This document shows positions 53,459-63,689 of a DNA stretch of 64,000 nucleotides, piece after piece. A program made the position numbers and the translations under genes. Under the pieces are notes generated by a model that was given only the letters and a program-made list of their open reading frames with translations, had not been told where the DNA came from and ran no database searches. This DNA is from Aquabacter spiritensis (GTDB lineage: Bacteria; Pseudomonadota; Alphaproteobacteria; Rhizobiales; Xanthobacteraceae): contig NZ_SMAI01000011.1 in NCBI RefSeq assembly GCF_004346185.1, positions 1 through 64,000 of the forward strand, read 5' to 3'. Position 1 is the stretch's first letter, and each line of letters begins with the position of its first letter.

Positions 53459-54817
53459 TCAGCCCCGTCCCGTCTCCCGCGCCGCGGCGAGCCGCGCCCG
53501 CATCGTGATCGCACGACCCGGCTTCGTCACCTGCCTGCCACGCGCCAGAGCCAGTGAATCCTCGGGCACGTCCTCGGTGATAACCGATCCGGTTCCGACA
53601 TAGGCCCCCGCGCCGATCGTCACCGGTGCGACCAATGCGGAATGCACGCCGATGAAGGCGCCCTTCCCGATCTCGGTGCGGAACTTGGAATAGCCGTCAT
53701 AATTGCACGTGATGGTGCCGGCGCCGAGATTGCTGTCGGCCCCGACATGGGCGTCGCCCACATAGGATAGATGGTTGACCTTCACCCCCTGTTCGAGGTG
53801 GGCCGCCTTGGTCTCGACGAAATTCCCGATTCGGACGCCTTCATCGAGACGGGTACCGGGGCGCAGACGGGCATAGGGTCCGATCGAGACCCCGCGGGCC
53901 AGCACCGCGCCTTCGAGATGCGAGAAAGCGTGGATCACCACCTCATCCGCCACCGTCACGCCCGGGCCGAAAACGACGTGCGGCTCGACCACGACATCGC
54001 GGCCGAGCCGGGTATCGGCTGAGAAGAAGACGGTGTCCGGCGCAACAAGGGTCGCACCCGCTTCCATCGCCACGCGGCGCAGGCGGCGTTGCAGCAGAGC
54101 TTCCGCCTCGGCGAGTTGGACCCGGCTGTTGACCCCGACCACTTCCTCCGGCGCGGCCTCGACCGCCGCCGCGCCGAGGCCGGCCGCCTGGGCGAGTTCG
54201 ACCACATCGGTCAAATAATATTCGCCCTTGGCATTGTCGTTCCGCACCCCATCCAGCAAGCGCAGCGCCTGAGCGCCGGCGAGCGCCATCAGGCCGCCAT
54301 TGCAGAAGGTAATGCCCCGCTCGGACGGGCTCGCCTCGCGGTCTTCGCGGATCGCGCGCAGCTCGCCGCCCTCGACGATCAGGCGGCCGTAGCCCGCGGG
54401 ATCGGTCGCCTCAAAGCCAAGCGCCGCGACCGCCACGCCCGCCGCCAGCGGCGCCCGGAGCGACAGAAGGGTTTCGGCGCGCACCAGGGGGGTATCGGCA
54501 TAAAGGATCAGCACGTCGTCGGCGGGTTCGGCGAGCGCCGCGCGTGCCGCCAGAACGGCGTGGGCCGTGCCGCGCCGCTCCGCCTGGACGAACACCTGCG
54601 CGTCCGGCGCGACCTTGCGGGCCTCTTCGGCGACGTCGGCCCGCCCCGGCCCGACCACAACCGCAATGCGGTTGGCTCCGGCGTCGGTGGCGGCACGCAG
54701 AACGTGGGTGAGCATCGGGAATCCCGCGATCCGATGCAGCACCTTCGGCAGGCTGGACCGCATTCGCGTTCCCTCGCCCGCGGCGAGCACCACCACCAGA
54801 AGACTGCGCTCGGTCAT
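53459..54817 (-). CDS. glmU: Bifunctional UDP-GlcNAc pyrophosphorylase / glucosamine-1-P acetyltransferase
   Basis: A 452-residue enzyme that makes UDP-GlcNAc. Uridylyltransferase domain (1-230): [22 protein letters not shown], then [13 protein letters not shown] and [14 protein letters not shown]-type sequence (here [15 protein letters not shown]). C-terminal left-handed beta-helix of hexapeptide repeats, with [20 protein letters not shown] and [18 protein letters not shown] carrying the acetyltransferase residues. It forms a hexosamine pair with glmS, 116 bases apart. Confidence 0.97.
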   Translation of the reverse strand: MTERSLLVVVLAAGEGTRMRSSLPKVLHRIAGFPMLTHVLRAATDAGANRIAVVVGPGRADVAEEARKVAPDAQVFVQAERRGTAHAVLAARAALAEPADDVLILYADTPLVRAETLLSLRAPLAAGVAVAALGFEATDPAGYGRLIVEGGELRAIREDREASPSERGITFCNGGLMALAGAQALRLLDGVRNDNAKGEYYLTDVVELAQAAGLGAAAVEAAPEEVVGVNSRVQLAEAEALLQRRLRRVAMEAGATLVAPDTVFFSADTRLGRDVVVEPHVVFGPGVTVADEVVIHAFSHLEGAVLARGVSIGPYARLRPGTRLDEGVRIGNFVETKAAHLEQGVKVNHLSYVGDAHVGADSNLGAGTITCNYDGYSKFRTEIGKGAFIGVHSALVAPVTIGAGAYVGTGSVITEDVPEDSLALARGRQVTKPGRAITMRARLAAARETGRG

Positions 54818-54912
54818 CGCTGCCCCTCGCCCCGCATTACCTGTCCGGCCCCGCAGCCAACTGTGTTCCGCGCGGAGAGAAGCACGTCAATTCCCTCCAA
54901 AGCGTGAATGGT

Positions 54913-56352
54913 TCAGCCACGCATCCTACGCACCAGCGCCGAGGTCGACATGTCCGGCACCAGGGTCGCGAGATAGACCCGCCCGCCATTGGCCTGAACA
55001 ATGTCGGCGCCCACCACGGTCTCCACCGTATAGTCCGCGCCCTTGACGAGGACGTCCGGGAGAAGGGCCTCGATCAGCGCCTTCGGCGTGTCTTCGTCGA
55101 ACAGCACGACGAGATCGACCATGCCGAGCGCGGCCATGACCGTGGCCCGCGCGTGTTCGTCCTGGACCGGACGGCTCTCTCCCTTCAGCCGACGGACGGA
55201 TGCGTCGGTATTGAGGGCGACAACCAGCCGGTCGCACTGTTCGGCCGCCTGTTCGAGCAGATCGATATGTCCGGGGTGCAGCAGATCGAAACAGCCATTG
55301 GCGAAGCCGATGATCCGCCCTTCCGCGCGCCATTGGGCGACCGCCCGCCGCGCCTCCTCCCGCGCGACAACCTTGCTGCGCGCGGCCGAGCGGCGGGTTC
55401 GGCGGGCCCGCATTTCCTCGTCGATCTCCTCTGGGGTGACCGTCGCGGTTCCTGCCTTACCGACCACCACGGCTGCCGCCGCATTCGCGACCGCCAGGAC
55501 ATGGGCCATCGGCTCGCGCCCCTGCAGCCCGAGCGCCAGCGCGGCCATGACGGTGTCGCCGGCACCCGACACGTCGAACACGCTGCGCGCGACGGTCGGG
55601 ATATGGATCGGATCCCCCTCCGGCGGAACGAAGGACATGCCACGTTCCGAACGAGTCACGATGACGGACGCGCCGGTCAGAGCGGTGATACGGCGTGCCG
55701 CCGCAGCAATCTCGCCATCCGTGCCGCATGGCATCCCGGTGGCTGCGCCCAGTTCCTTGGCGTTGGGCTTGAGGTAATCCGCCCCCTCATAGATCGAAAA
55801 ATCCGACCGCTTTGGATCGACGAGGATTCGCTTTCCTGCCGCTCGCGCCAAAGCAATGGCACCGCGGATCACACGGTCGGAACACACGCCCTTGAGATAA
55901 TCGCTCAGGATCACGACCGAACAGAATGGGAGCCGGGCCTCGATCTTCGCGAGCACCGCATTCTCGGTCGCAGCATCGAGGAATCCGCTCTGCTCCCTGT
56001 CGAGCCGCACGACCTGATATTTGTTACCGATCACCCGGGTCTTGGTTGTGGTCGACCGGGTGTCGCTCTGAACCAGATGGTCGAGCCCCACGCGGGGAAA
56101 CTGGGCCCGCATCAAGTCTGCAAGATCGCGCGCGCCGGAATCGCGTCCGAGGACGGCGATGAGATCGGCTGCAGCGCCGAGCGAGGCGATATTGGCGGCG
56201 ACGTTGGCGGCTCCGCCCGGCACCATGCGCTCGTTCGCCATCAGGACGACCGGTACGGGCGCCTCCGGCGACACCCGTGCAACGCTGCCCTCGCAATAGA
56301 CGTCGAGCATGGCATCGCCGATGACGAGAACCCGCGCGTCGGAAAAATGCAT
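54913..56352 (-). CDS. hldE: Bifunctional heptose-7-P kinase / heptose-1-P adenylyltransferase
   Basis: A 479-residue enzyme of ADP-heptose synthesis for the LPS core. N-terminal PfkB-type kinase (1-320): VLVIGDAMLDVYCEGSV, GGAANVAANIASLGA and the anion hole FDVSGAGDTVMAALALG. C-terminal nucleotidyltransferase (345-479) with GFANGCFDLLHPGHIDLLEQA (quoted as FANGCFDLLHPGHIDLL) and STSALVRRMRG at the end. The ATG at 56352 follows GGTGAG; a GTG at 56370 is possible. Confidence 0.96.
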   Translation of the reverse strand: MHFSDARVLVIGDAMLDVYCEGSVARVSPEAPVPVVLMANERMVPGGAANVAANIASLGAAADLIAVLGRDSGARDLADLMRAQFPRVGLDHLVQSDTRSTTTKTRVIGNKYQVVRLDREQSGFLDAATENAVLAKIEARLPFCSVVILSDYLKGVCSDRVIRGAIALARAAGKRILVDPKRSDFSIYEGADYLKPNAKELGAATGMPCGTDGEIAAAARRITALTGASVIVTRSERGMSFVPPEGDPIHIPTVARSVFDVSGAGDTVMAALALGLQGREPMAHVLAVANAAAAVVVGKAGTATVTPEEIDEEMRARRTRRSAARSKVVAREEARRAVAQWRAEGRIIGFANGCFDLLHPGHIDLLEQAAEQCDRLVVALNTDASVRRLKGESRPVQDEHARATVMAALGMVDLVVLFDEDTPKALIEALLPDVLVKGADYTVETVVGADIVQANGGRVYLATLVPDMSTSALVRRMRG

Positions 56353-56527
56353 CTCACTCACCCGGACCACCGGCCCTTCCTTAGGCGTTTATCGTGAACC
56401 GAACAATTGGGCCGGCACCTCCGGGGCTTTCCGCAACGCGCCGGTCGGTCTATCCCTATCCAAGTTTCCCGCTCCGGACTCAGCCGGTCATAGAGGCGAT
56501 CCCATTTTCGAGGCGCGACAGGACGAA

Positions 56528-56908
56528 ATGCCCCGCACCACCTTTACCCCGGGCCCGCGTGCCATGAACTGGCTGATCTTCCTCACCATGGCAGCCACCG
56601 GCTGGGCGCTTTATGTCCGCTATATGGTGATCGAGCCATCGGTCGTCGGCCTCGCCTGCGACGCCGGTCTGACGACGTTTCTGTGCCGCATGCGGGCTAT
56701 TGTGATCCTTCTGTTCGGCTGGTCTGTGTTCGGCGGGCTGGCTTTGGCGGCAGCGGTTATCCAGCTCCTGCGCCCCTCGGTCCCGATGCTCGCCGCCGGC
56801 CTCGCCTTTTCGGGCATCTCCCTGGTCCTCTACAACAATCTCGCAGGCGCCGTGGCGGCGATGCTGCTCATCCTTTCGCTCGCGCGGCCAGGACGCGTAA
56901 CAGCGTAA
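56528..56908 (+). CDS. Small membrane protein of the glucan locus
   Basis: A 126-residue protein with four hydrophobic helices (about 15-32, 57-80, 85-102 and 105-120). The conserved-looking part is MNWLIFLTMAATGWALYVRY. It is found near the glucan-synthesis genes in Rhizobiales, but I cannot name its function. Its last 41 bases overlap the end of the convergent GH17-like gene. Confidence 0.72.
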   Translation: MPRTTFTPGPRAMNWLIFLTMAATGWALYVRYMVIEPSVVGLACDAGLTTFLCRMRAIVILLFGWSVFGGLALAAAVIQLLRPSVPMLAAGLAFSGISLVLYNNLAGAVAAMLLILSLARPGRVTA

Positions 56909-58520
56909 GCGCGAGGCAGAGGCAGATCAGCCCGAACCACAGGGCCTGCCAATTCGCCAGCGTTTCGTTCAAAGGAATATAGAAGGCCGCGACCAAGAGC
57001 AGGCAGAAGGCCGACCGCTCGGCGAAGCCGGCTTTATCGGCCTGCGGCGGCGTACGCACGGCGAGGAGGCCGAGTGCGACCACCACCGGCGTCAAGGGAT
57101 AGAGCGGAAAGTCCTTGTAGCGCGGGTCGAAGATCAGTTCGAGGGCGACCTCTCCGACCGCCAGCACCCCAAGTACGAGCAATACGGAACCGGCGACGAT
57201 GCGCGCGGGTCTGAGGCGCCAGCCGCGGACATCGAGGGCGACTGCGACCGAGGCGAGCGGAGTGCGCCGCACGAGCAATGCCGGAACCACCAACGCGACG
57301 GCAAGCGACAAACCGAGAAAGGCGCCGTTCCGCGCCCACCCCACTCCGCCGAGGCTCTCCAGCGGCAAAGCGGTGATCGTCCCGCCCAGGGTCGCCCCCG
57401 CGGTGAGGGCCAGGACGGAGACGCAGACCCAGGCCCCGGATTTAGGCGGCGCTTCCCCCCGCTCCTTCAGGCGACGGGCTGCCGCTCCCGCCACGGCGAA
57501 GGCGACGCCGGCGAGGACGATTCCCGTCAGCGCCTGCAAGGGCCAATAGGGATGATCGCTGACCGGGGTCCCCCAAGCGAATTTCGGGGCGCGGGACACG
57601 GCCTCGATCAGCCCCCAATGCCCGCCGACCGTGCCTTCGTTCCGCCGCTTCCAGGGTTGGTCATAGGCTTCGATGAGATTGACGCGGTAGCCCTTTTCGG
57701 CAGCCAGCCTCAGCACGTCGCTGAGCACGCGCGCCTGGGTCGAGGGCGCGGGCAGTGCGCCTTCCCGCATCCGTCCGGCACTTGGCCATCCGGTCTCGCC
57801 GATCAGGATCTCCTTGCCCGGAAACTGCGCCGCGACGTGCTGGCGGATCCGATCGATGTGCGCCGCCGCCGCCTCGGCCGGAACCGGGAAATCCTCCCAG
57901 TACGGCAAGATATGCACCGTTACGAAATCGACCTCGCCGGCCAGCGCGGGGGCGCGCTCCCAGAACTCCCAGACATCGGCATAGGTCACGGGAATGCCCC
58001 CGACCCGCGCCTTCACGTCACGCAGGGCCGCGGCGATGGCGGCGGCCGAGAGCTCCCCGCGCAACATGACCTCATTTCCCACCACCATGGCCGAAATGAC
58101 GTCCGGATATTTCTGCGCGACGGCGACGGCGGCGTCGATTTCGGCGCGGTTCTTCTCCGGATTGGATCCCAGCCAGACGCCTTGCAGGACCTTTATCCCG
58201 TATTTGCGTGCCAGGGGGGCCACTTTGTCGAGACCCAGTTCGACCGAATAGGTGCGTACGCACTGCGTCAGCTTGGCGAGCTGCGCCATGTCCTCTTCGA
58301 TCTGGCTCTCGGCAATCGGCACCCGGTCGCCGAGCGGGGACTGGCCCTCGCGAAACGGCGCGTAGGAGACGCACGGCAGTTTCCCGTCGGCACCGAGCGG
58401 TGAGGCAGGCATCTCGACCGGGCGTCCGATCCAAGCCCAAAAGGCGAGGATGAGGACGGCTACCGAAACGAAGAGTCCGACCGGCAGCAACAGGCCCGAC
58501 GAGCGGAGGGCGAACGGCAT
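56868..58520 (-). CDS. GH17-like membrane protein of beta-glucan synthesis
   Basis: A 550-residue protein. N-terminal membrane anchor (10-30), then a periplasmic glycoside-hydrolase-17-like domain (about 50-310): SYAPFREGQSPLG, VRTYSVELGLDKVAPLARKYG (quoted in part), the acid/base Glu in AMVVGNEVMLRGEL, and the nucleophile Glu in ILIGETGWPSAGRMREGALP. About eight membrane helices make up the C-terminal 220 residues. Such proteins act as glucanosyltransferases or branch formers in cyclic beta-1,3/1,6-glucan synthesis (compare ndvC of Bradyrhizobium). The ATG at 58520 follows GGGAG; the longer frame lacks family sequence. Confidence 0.88.
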   Translation of the reverse strand: MPFALRSSGLLLPVGLFVSVAVLILAFWAWIGRPVEMPASPLGADGKLPCVSYAPFREGQSPLGDRVPIAESQIEEDMAQLAKLTQCVRTYSVELGLDKVAPLARKYGIKVLQGVWLGSNPEKNRAEIDAAVAVAQKYPDVISAMVVGNEVMLRGELSAAAIAAALRDVKARVGGIPVTYADVWEFWERAPALAGEVDFVTVHILPYWEDFPVPAEAAAAHIDRIRQHVAAQFPGKEILIGETGWPSAGRMREGALPAPSTQARVLSDVLRLAAEKGYRVNLIEAYDQPWKRRNEGTVGGHWGLIEAVSRAPKFAWGTPVSDHPYWPLQALTGIVLAGVAFAVAGAAARRLKERGEAPPKSGAWVCVSVLALTAGATLGGTITALPLESLGGVGWARNGAFLGLSLAVALVVPALLVRRTPLASVAVALDVRGWRLRPARIVAGSVLLVLGVLAVGEVALELIFDPRYKDFPLYPLTPVVVALGLLAVRTPPQADKAGFAERSAFCLLLVAAFYIPLNETLANWQALWFGLICLCLALTLLRVLAARAKG

Positions 58521-58692
58521 GACAACTCCCAGCGCCCGAGGCCCGGGCCATGGCGACATAAAGCCTCCCCGCCCCCCTGTGAAGAGACGGCCGCGCTGCG
58601 CGCTCGGGGCGCACGTCGTCATGCTGACAAATTCGGCCCCTTCTTCTAACGTGTCGCCGCGGAACGCCTTCCGCTTTCCAGCCTCGAACTTC

Positions 58693-59145
58693 ATGGCCGA
58701 CATGGATCGTTTTCGTATCGCTCTGCTCGCGGGCGCCATTCTCCTCGGCTGCGCCGGAGCGGCCGGCGCCCAATCCTCCTCTCCTGAGCAGAAGCCGGCT
58801 CAACCCGAACAGATGACACCCGAGCAGCAGGCCGCACGCGAGGCGCAGCGCCGCTCGGTTGAAGAGTTCGCCGAGGCCGCCAAACTGCCGGGGACGGCCG
58901 GCCTTCCGGAATGTGTTTGGACCGGACGGCGCATCGCCGCCTTGCTCTGGCGCGACGACATCGACACTGCCCGGCGCCATCTGGAACTCTACGAGCGCTT
59001 CGGCTGCCCGACCGAACACCTCAAACTCGCCTTCCGCTGTCTGGTGCGCCAGGGCAACATCGATCCAAAAACGCAGGAGCGCCTTGGCGGAAGGGTTCAG
59101 CAATGTTGGGTTAACCCCGACTATGTTGCTGCACCTGCGCAATAA
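58693..59145 (+). CDS. Small exported protein of the beta-1,3/1,6-glucan locus
   Basis: A 150-residue protein. The signal peptide (about residues 5-25, LLAGAILLGCAGAAGAQ) is followed by a Gln/Glu-rich helix and a compact C-terminal domain with four cysteines (PECVWTGRRIAALLWRDD, ERFGCPTEHLKLAFRCLVRQG, QQCWVNPDY). Homologues are annotated in Bradyrhizobium and relatives as beta-glucan biosynthesis proteins. It lies between, and divergent or parallel to, the GH17-like and synthase genes, which supports that link. Mechanism unknown. Confidence 0.8.
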   Translation: MADMDRFRIALLAGAILLGCAGAAGAQSSSPEQKPAQPEQMTPEQQAAREAQRRSVEEFAEAAKLPGTAGLPECVWTGRRIAALLWRDDIDTARRHLELYERFGCPTEHLKLAFRCLVRQGNIDPKTQERLGGRVQQCWVNPDYVAAPAQ

Positions 59146-59357
59146 TTAGATCACGGCGGCGCCCCGGCTCCGCCGAACCGCCGCCACAGTCCCCATTTAC
59201 CTCTTTATTTGAGAGGTTTAGTGTCTCGATGCGGTGCCGTATGACAGGCGCCGCCGACCGGTGGGGCAGGTCGAAACGGTGTCCCCTGACTTTCGGCCGG
59301 AACCGGTGCCGAAAGCCTGCGTTCACGGTTCGACTCCCCATCGAGTAGGTCTCGATC

Positions 59358-61994
59358 ATGCGTACGGGCCTTGCTGCTGCGGCAGTGATCATCGCGGCTG
59401 TGACCGGATTTCACGCTGCGGTCTGGTATTCTCTGCGGCCCGAAGGAACCGCTCCGGCGGTGACGGAGCGCTTCTCCAGCCTCTCTTTCGCCCCCTACAG
59501 CCGCGACGTCCGGCACCCGGACAAGGGACCGGCTGTGACGGCCGAACAGATCCGCTCGGACGTCGAGGCGGTGGCTGACCACACCCGGGCGATCCGCACC
59601 TATTCGACCACCCTTGGCCTCGATCAGATTCCGTCGATTGCAGCGGAGCGCGGTCTCAAGGTCACTGTCGGCGCCTGGATCGACAAAGACGAAAAACGCA
59701 ACGCGCTTGAAATTCAGAATGCGATCGGGCTCGCCAAGCAGAACGGCAATGTCGAAGCCCTGGTCGTCGGCAACGAGACCATCTTCCGCGGCGAGAAAAG
59801 CGCTGCCGAAATGGCCGAGCTGATCCGTACCGTGAAACGCCAGACGAACGTCCCCGTGACCACGGGCGAGATTTGGAACGTCTGGCTCGATCATCCGGAA
59901 CTCGTTTCGGCCTCGGACTTCATCGCAGCGCACATTCTTCCGTACTGGGAAGGTGTCTCCGCCGAGCAGGTCGTCGATCGTTCGATCGACATCTACAACC
60001 GGTTGCGCGCCGCCTATCCTGGAAAGCGGATCGTCATCGCCGAGTTCGGTTGGCCGAGCGCCGGCTATAACCGTGACGGTGCTATTCCGGGCGAGATCGC
60101 CCAGGCGAACGTGATCCGCACCTTCGCGTCGCGGGCCGAGGCGCTCGGCATCGAGTACAACATCATCGAGGCCTTCGACGCGCCCTGGAAGAGCTTCGAA
60201 GGCTCGGTTGGTCAATATTGGGGCGTCTTCGACGCCGACCGTAAGTTGAAGTTCGCGCTTTCCGGCCCCCTGGAGCATCGCACTTACAGTCGAACCGCAA
60301 TCCTCGCTCTTCTTCTCGGAATCGCTTTCTGCCTGCCCATGCTCGGCGCGCGAAACATGACCGTTTCGCAGGGTGCGGTTCTGTCGGCGGCCGCCTGCGG
60401 GGTCGGCGCGTGGGTCGCGCTCGTCGTGGATTATTGGGCGACGCATTATGTCACCGGCGGCAATTACGTGACATTGGTCCTGTCGGTCGTCTTGCTCGGG
60501 CCCCTGGTCCTCGTTCTGCTCTACCGGGCGGAAGAGCTTTCCGCGATCGCCTTTGGACGGGCGCCGAGCCGGTTGGTGGAGCTGCGCCCGCGCGGCCCGG
60601 CGGCGCGGCACCCCAAAGTTTCGATCCACATTCCCGCCTATCGCGAGCCACCGGATATGCTGAAGCAGACGCTCGACAGCGTCGCGCGCTTGAATTGGCC
60701 GAATCTGGAATGCGTGGTGGTGGTGAACAACACGCCCGACCCCGCTCTTGTCGAGCCTGTGCGCGCGCACTGCGAGACGTTGGGAGATCGATTCAAATTC
60801 CTGAATGTCGAGAAAATGGCCGGCTTCAAGGCGGGTGCCCTGCGCATCGCGCTGGAGCACACCGCGCCCGACGCCGAAATCATCGGCGTGATCGATGCCG
60901 ATTACATGGTCCATCCCGACTGGCTGAAAGACCTCGTCCCGGTCTTCGAGGATCCGACGGTGGGCCTCGTCCAGGCGCCGCAGGATCATCGCGACGCGAC
61001 GCTGAGCCCCCTGCACGAGGCGATGAACGCGGAATATGCCGGATTCTTCGACATCGGAATGGTCCAGCGCAACGAAGAGGACGCCATCGTCGTCCACGGC
61101 ACGATGTGCCTGATCCGGCGCGCGGCGATGATGGAGGCCGGCTCCTGGTCCTCCGACACGATCTGCGAGGACACCGATCTCGGGCTTTCGATCGCCGAGA
61201 ACGGCTGGAAGACCCATTACACCCGGACGCGCTACGGCTGGGGCCTGCTCCCCGACACGTTCCAGGCATTTAAGAAGCAGCGCCACCGCTGGGCCTATGG
61301 CGGCTTTCAGATCATCCGCAAGCATTGGCATCGTTTCCTGCCCGGAGGCTCGCGCCTCACCACGTCACAACGTCGCCATTTCCTCCTCGGCTGGGTTTCC
61401 TGGTTGGGCGCGGAGTCCGTCGGTGCGCTCGCGGCGATTCTCTCGCTGCTGTTCGTGCCGTTCGTCCTGACTTTGGGGATTTCGGTTCCCGCCTACATCC
61501 TCACTTTGCCCATTATCATGACGTTCGCCGCGTATTTGCTGCACTTCGTTGCCTTGTACCGGATGCGTGTTGCGACCACCCCGCTGCGGATGGCCGGGGC
61601 GGCGCTTGCCGCGATGGCCGTGCAGTTCACGGTCGCGAAGGCGGTTCTTGACGGCTTCCGCTATCGCGATCTCGCCTTTGCCCGCACCGCCAAAGGCGGC
61701 TGGCTCGCAGGAGCCGCACGCAGCTTTCCGGCATTGCCCGAGGCGGTGATGGGCGGACTGTTGCTGAGCAGCGCCATCCTCCTGCACATGACCAATTGGC
61801 ATTGGGTGCGCGAGGTGGACCTATACGCCCTCGCTCTGGCGATCCAGAGCTTGCCGTTCGTCGCCGCCGCTTTGATCGGACTCGCCGAACCGACCCGCCT
61901 CAATGACTTCGCATCCTGGGCGGCGGCACGGGCTTTGGTGGCAGCGCCATTGCGCCGGCTGCGCCCCGCTGCTCCGCCCGCAGTCGCGGAGTAA
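59358..61994 (+). CDS. Beta-glucan synthase: GH17 domain fused to a GT2 glycosyltransferase
   Basis: An 878-residue NdvB-type protein. N-terminal membrane helix, then a periplasmic GH17-like domain (about 40-300) with the acid/base Glu in LVVGNETIFRGEKSA and the nucleophile in IVIAEFGWPSAGYNRDG. Membrane helices follow (about 315-400). The cytoplasmic GT2 domain (415-640) has VSIHIPAYREPPDML, the metal-binding VIDADYMVHPDWL, the base in SDTICEDTDLGLSIAENGW (quoted as CEDTDLG), and KKQRHRWAYGG as the QxxRW motif. More helices close the protein. It would polymerise glucose from UDP-glucose and remodel or cyclise the chain outside. Confidence 0.93.
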   Translation: MRTGLAAAAVIIAAVTGFHAAVWYSLRPEGTAPAVTERFSSLSFAPYSRDVRHPDKGPAVTAEQIRSDVEAVADHTRAIRTYSTTLGLDQIPSIAAERGLKVTVGAWIDKDEKRNALEIQNAIGLAKQNGNVEALVVGNETIFRGEKSAAEMAELIRTVKRQTNVPVTTGEIWNVWLDHPELVSASDFIAAHILPYWEGVSAEQVVDRSIDIYNRLRAAYPGKRIVIAEFGWPSAGYNRDGAIPGEIAQANVIRTFASRAEALGIEYNIIEAFDAPWKSFEGSVGQYWGVFDADRKLKFALSGPLEHRTYSRTAILALLLGIAFCLPMLGARNMTVSQGAVLSAAACGVGAWVALVVDYWATHYVTGGNYVTLVLSVVLLGPLVLVLLYRAEELSAIAFGRAPSRLVELRPRGPAARHPKVSIHIPAYREPPDMLKQTLDSVARLNWPNLECVVVVNNTPDPALVEPVRAHCETLGDRFKFLNVEKMAGFKAGALRIALEHTAPDAEIIGVIDADYMVHPDWLKDLVPVFEDPTVGLVQAPQDHRDATLSPLHEAMNAEYAGFFDIGMVQRNEEDAIVVHGTMCLIRRAAMMEAGSWSSDTICEDTDLGLSIAENGWKTHYTRTRYGWGLLPDTFQAFKKQRHRWAYGGFQIIRKHWHRFLPGGSRLTTSQRRHFLLGWVSWLGAESVGALAAILSLLFVPFVLTLGISVPAYILTLPIIMTFAAYLLHFVALYRMRVATTPLRMAGAALAAMAVQFTVAKAVLDGFRYRDLAFARTAKGGWLAGAARSFPALPEAVMGGLLLSSAILLHMTNWHWVREVDLYALALAIQSLPFVAAALIGLAEPTRLNDFASWAAARALVAAPLRRLRPAAPPAVAE

Positions 61995-62312
61995 TCGCGC
62001 GGGGACGTGACCATTCGCGGCCACGTCCCTCGCGCAACACATTCCCAACCATCCCTGGCGCTCTGACAGCGGAAGACCAATTCGCACACCTGCGGATCGC
62101 GACGACCCCCGACGAGGTCCTGCCGCTCTGCAAGCTGGCTCCTCGCGGCATTCGCTGCACTGCCATAAGGCCGAGGAGACGATCGATCCTTCGATTGGCC
62201 TCCATCCCTTCGGTCACGCTTGCGGCAGAATTGGGGAGGGGTTACGACTGCCGGGAACCCTAGCGCATATGCGATAGCGGTATCACTCAGCCGCACAAGG
62301 ATGGGAGATCTC
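61995..62312. other. Intergenic region before gltA
   Basis: No gene is supported. GC-rich apart from the last 60 bases. It should contain the gltA promoter; no confident -35/-10 pair or terminator for the glucan synthase gene is visible. Confidence 0.4.
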
Positions 62313-63617
62313 ATGGACGCCACCGCCAATACCGCATCTGCGAAGCTTACCGTGGGGGACAAGAGCTGGGACCTTCCGATCCATGACGGGACGATCGGCC
62401 CGCAGGTGGTCGATATTTCCAAGCTCTACGGCCAGACGGGTCTCTTCACCTATGATCCTGGCTTCACCTCCACCGCCTCCTGCGAGAGCAAGATCACCTA
62501 TATCGACGGCGACGAGGGCGTGCTGCTCTATCGCGGGTATCCGATCGAGCAACTGGCGGAGAATGGCGACTTCCTCGAGACGTGTTATCTGCTGCTGTAT
62601 GGGGAACTGCCCACCCCTGCCCAGAAGGCCGATTTTGATTTCTCCGTGACCCGTCACACGATGGTTCACGATCAGATGAACCGCTTCTTCACGGGCTTCC
62701 GCCGCGACGCCCACCCGATGGCGATCATGGTCGCATGCGTTGGGGCTCTGTCGGCCTTCTATCATGACAGCACCGACATCTCGGATCCGCAGCAGCGCCT
62801 GATTGCCTCGATTCGCATGATCGCGAAGATGCCGACCCTGGCGGCCATGGCTTATAAATATTCGATTGGCCAGCCCTTTATTTATCCGAAGAACGACCTT
62901 GATTACACAGCAAACTTCCTGAATATGTGCTTTGCTGTACCTTGCGAAGACTATAAAGTATCGCCAACTTTATCCAAAGCACTGGATAAAATTTTCATCC
63001 TTCATGCCGACCACGAGCAAAATGCATCGACGTCCACGGTTCGGCTCGCGGGTTCTTCGGGCGCGAACCCCTTTGCCTGTATCGCCGCCGGCGTCGCGTG
63101 TCTCTGGGGACCCGCCCATGGCGGTGCCAACGAAGCCGCGCTGAAAATGCTGACGGAGATCGGCCATCCCGAGCGGATCCCGGAATTCGTCAACCGGGCC
63201 AAGGACAAGAACGACCCGTTCCGGCTGATGGGGTTCGGGCACCGGGTCTATAAGAATTACGATCCGCGCGCGAAGATCATGCAGCAGACCTGCCATGAGG
63301 TTCTGAGTGAACTTGGCATCAAGGACGACCCGCTCCTCGACGTCGCCATCGAGCTCGAGCGCGTTGCGCTGCACGATGAGTATTTCATCGAGAAGAAGCT
63401 TTATCCCAATATCGATTTCTATTCCGGCATCACGCTGAAGGCGATGGGATTCCCCACCGACATGTTCACCGTGCTTTTCGCCCTTGCCCGGACGGTGGGG
63501 TGGATCGGCCAATGGAAGGAAATGATCGAGGATCCCAGCCAGCGCATCGGGCGTCCCCGCCAGCTCTATACGGGCGCCGAGCGCCGCGACTACGTGGCAA
63601 TGGCCAAGCGCAAGTGA
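62313..63617 (+). CDS. gltA: Citrate synthase
   Basis: A 434-residue type II (hexameric) enzyme of the TCA cycle. The catalytic residues are in [17 protein letters not shown] (His), [17 protein letters not shown] (His) and [26 protein letters not shown]-like sequence, here [18 protein letters not shown] with the Asp. The ATG at 62313 follows GGGAG; an ATG at 62301 would add four residues. It converges on lpxB, as usual in Rhizobiales. Codons in 62860-63000 are unusually rich in A/T at third positions. Confidence 0.97.
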   Translation: MDATANTASAKLTVGDKSWDLPIHDGTIGPQVVDISKLYGQTGLFTYDPGFTSTASCESKITYIDGDEGVLLYRGYPIEQLAENGDFLETCYLLLYGELPTPAQKADFDFSVTRHTMVHDQMNRFFTGFRRDAHPMAIMVACVGALSAFYHDSTDISDPQQRLIASIRMIAKMPTLAAMAYKYSIGQPFIYPKNDLDYTANFLNMCFAVPCEDYKVSPTLSKALDKIFILHADHEQNASTSTVRLAGSSGANPFACIAAGVACLWGPAHGGANEAALKMLTEIGHPERIPEFVNRAKDKNDPFRLMGFGHRVYKNYDPRAKIMQQTCHEVLSELGIKDDPLLDVAIELERVALHDEYFIEKKLYPNIDFYSGITLKAMGFPTDMFTVLFALARTVGWIGQWKEMIEDPSQRIGRPRQLYTGAERRDYVAMAKRK

Positions 63618-63621
63618 TCGG

Positions 63622-63689
63622 GGACCGGCGGCACAGCCGCCGGTCCGTCTCTGCGAGATGCTGAAGCGCGGCCACGGCCGCGCTTTTTT
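63622..63689. terminator. Double hairpin between gltA and lpxB
   Basis: First hairpin: GGACCGGCGGC/GCCGCCGGTCC, an 11-base-pair perfect stem (63622-63646). Second: AAGCGCGGCC/GGCCGCGCTT followed by TTTT (63664-63689), an intrinsic terminator for gltA. Its T-run touches the stop codon of lpxB. Confidence 0.88.

Noticed and set aside
59320-59345. Sequence GGTTCGACTCC resembling a tRNA T-loop upstream of the glucan synthase gene
   Set aside because: The flanking bases do not form a 5-base-pair T-stem, and no acceptor or anticodon arm can be folded around it.
59205-61331. 708-codon minus-strand frame opposite the glucan synthase
   Set aside because: Shadow of the GH17-GT2 gene.
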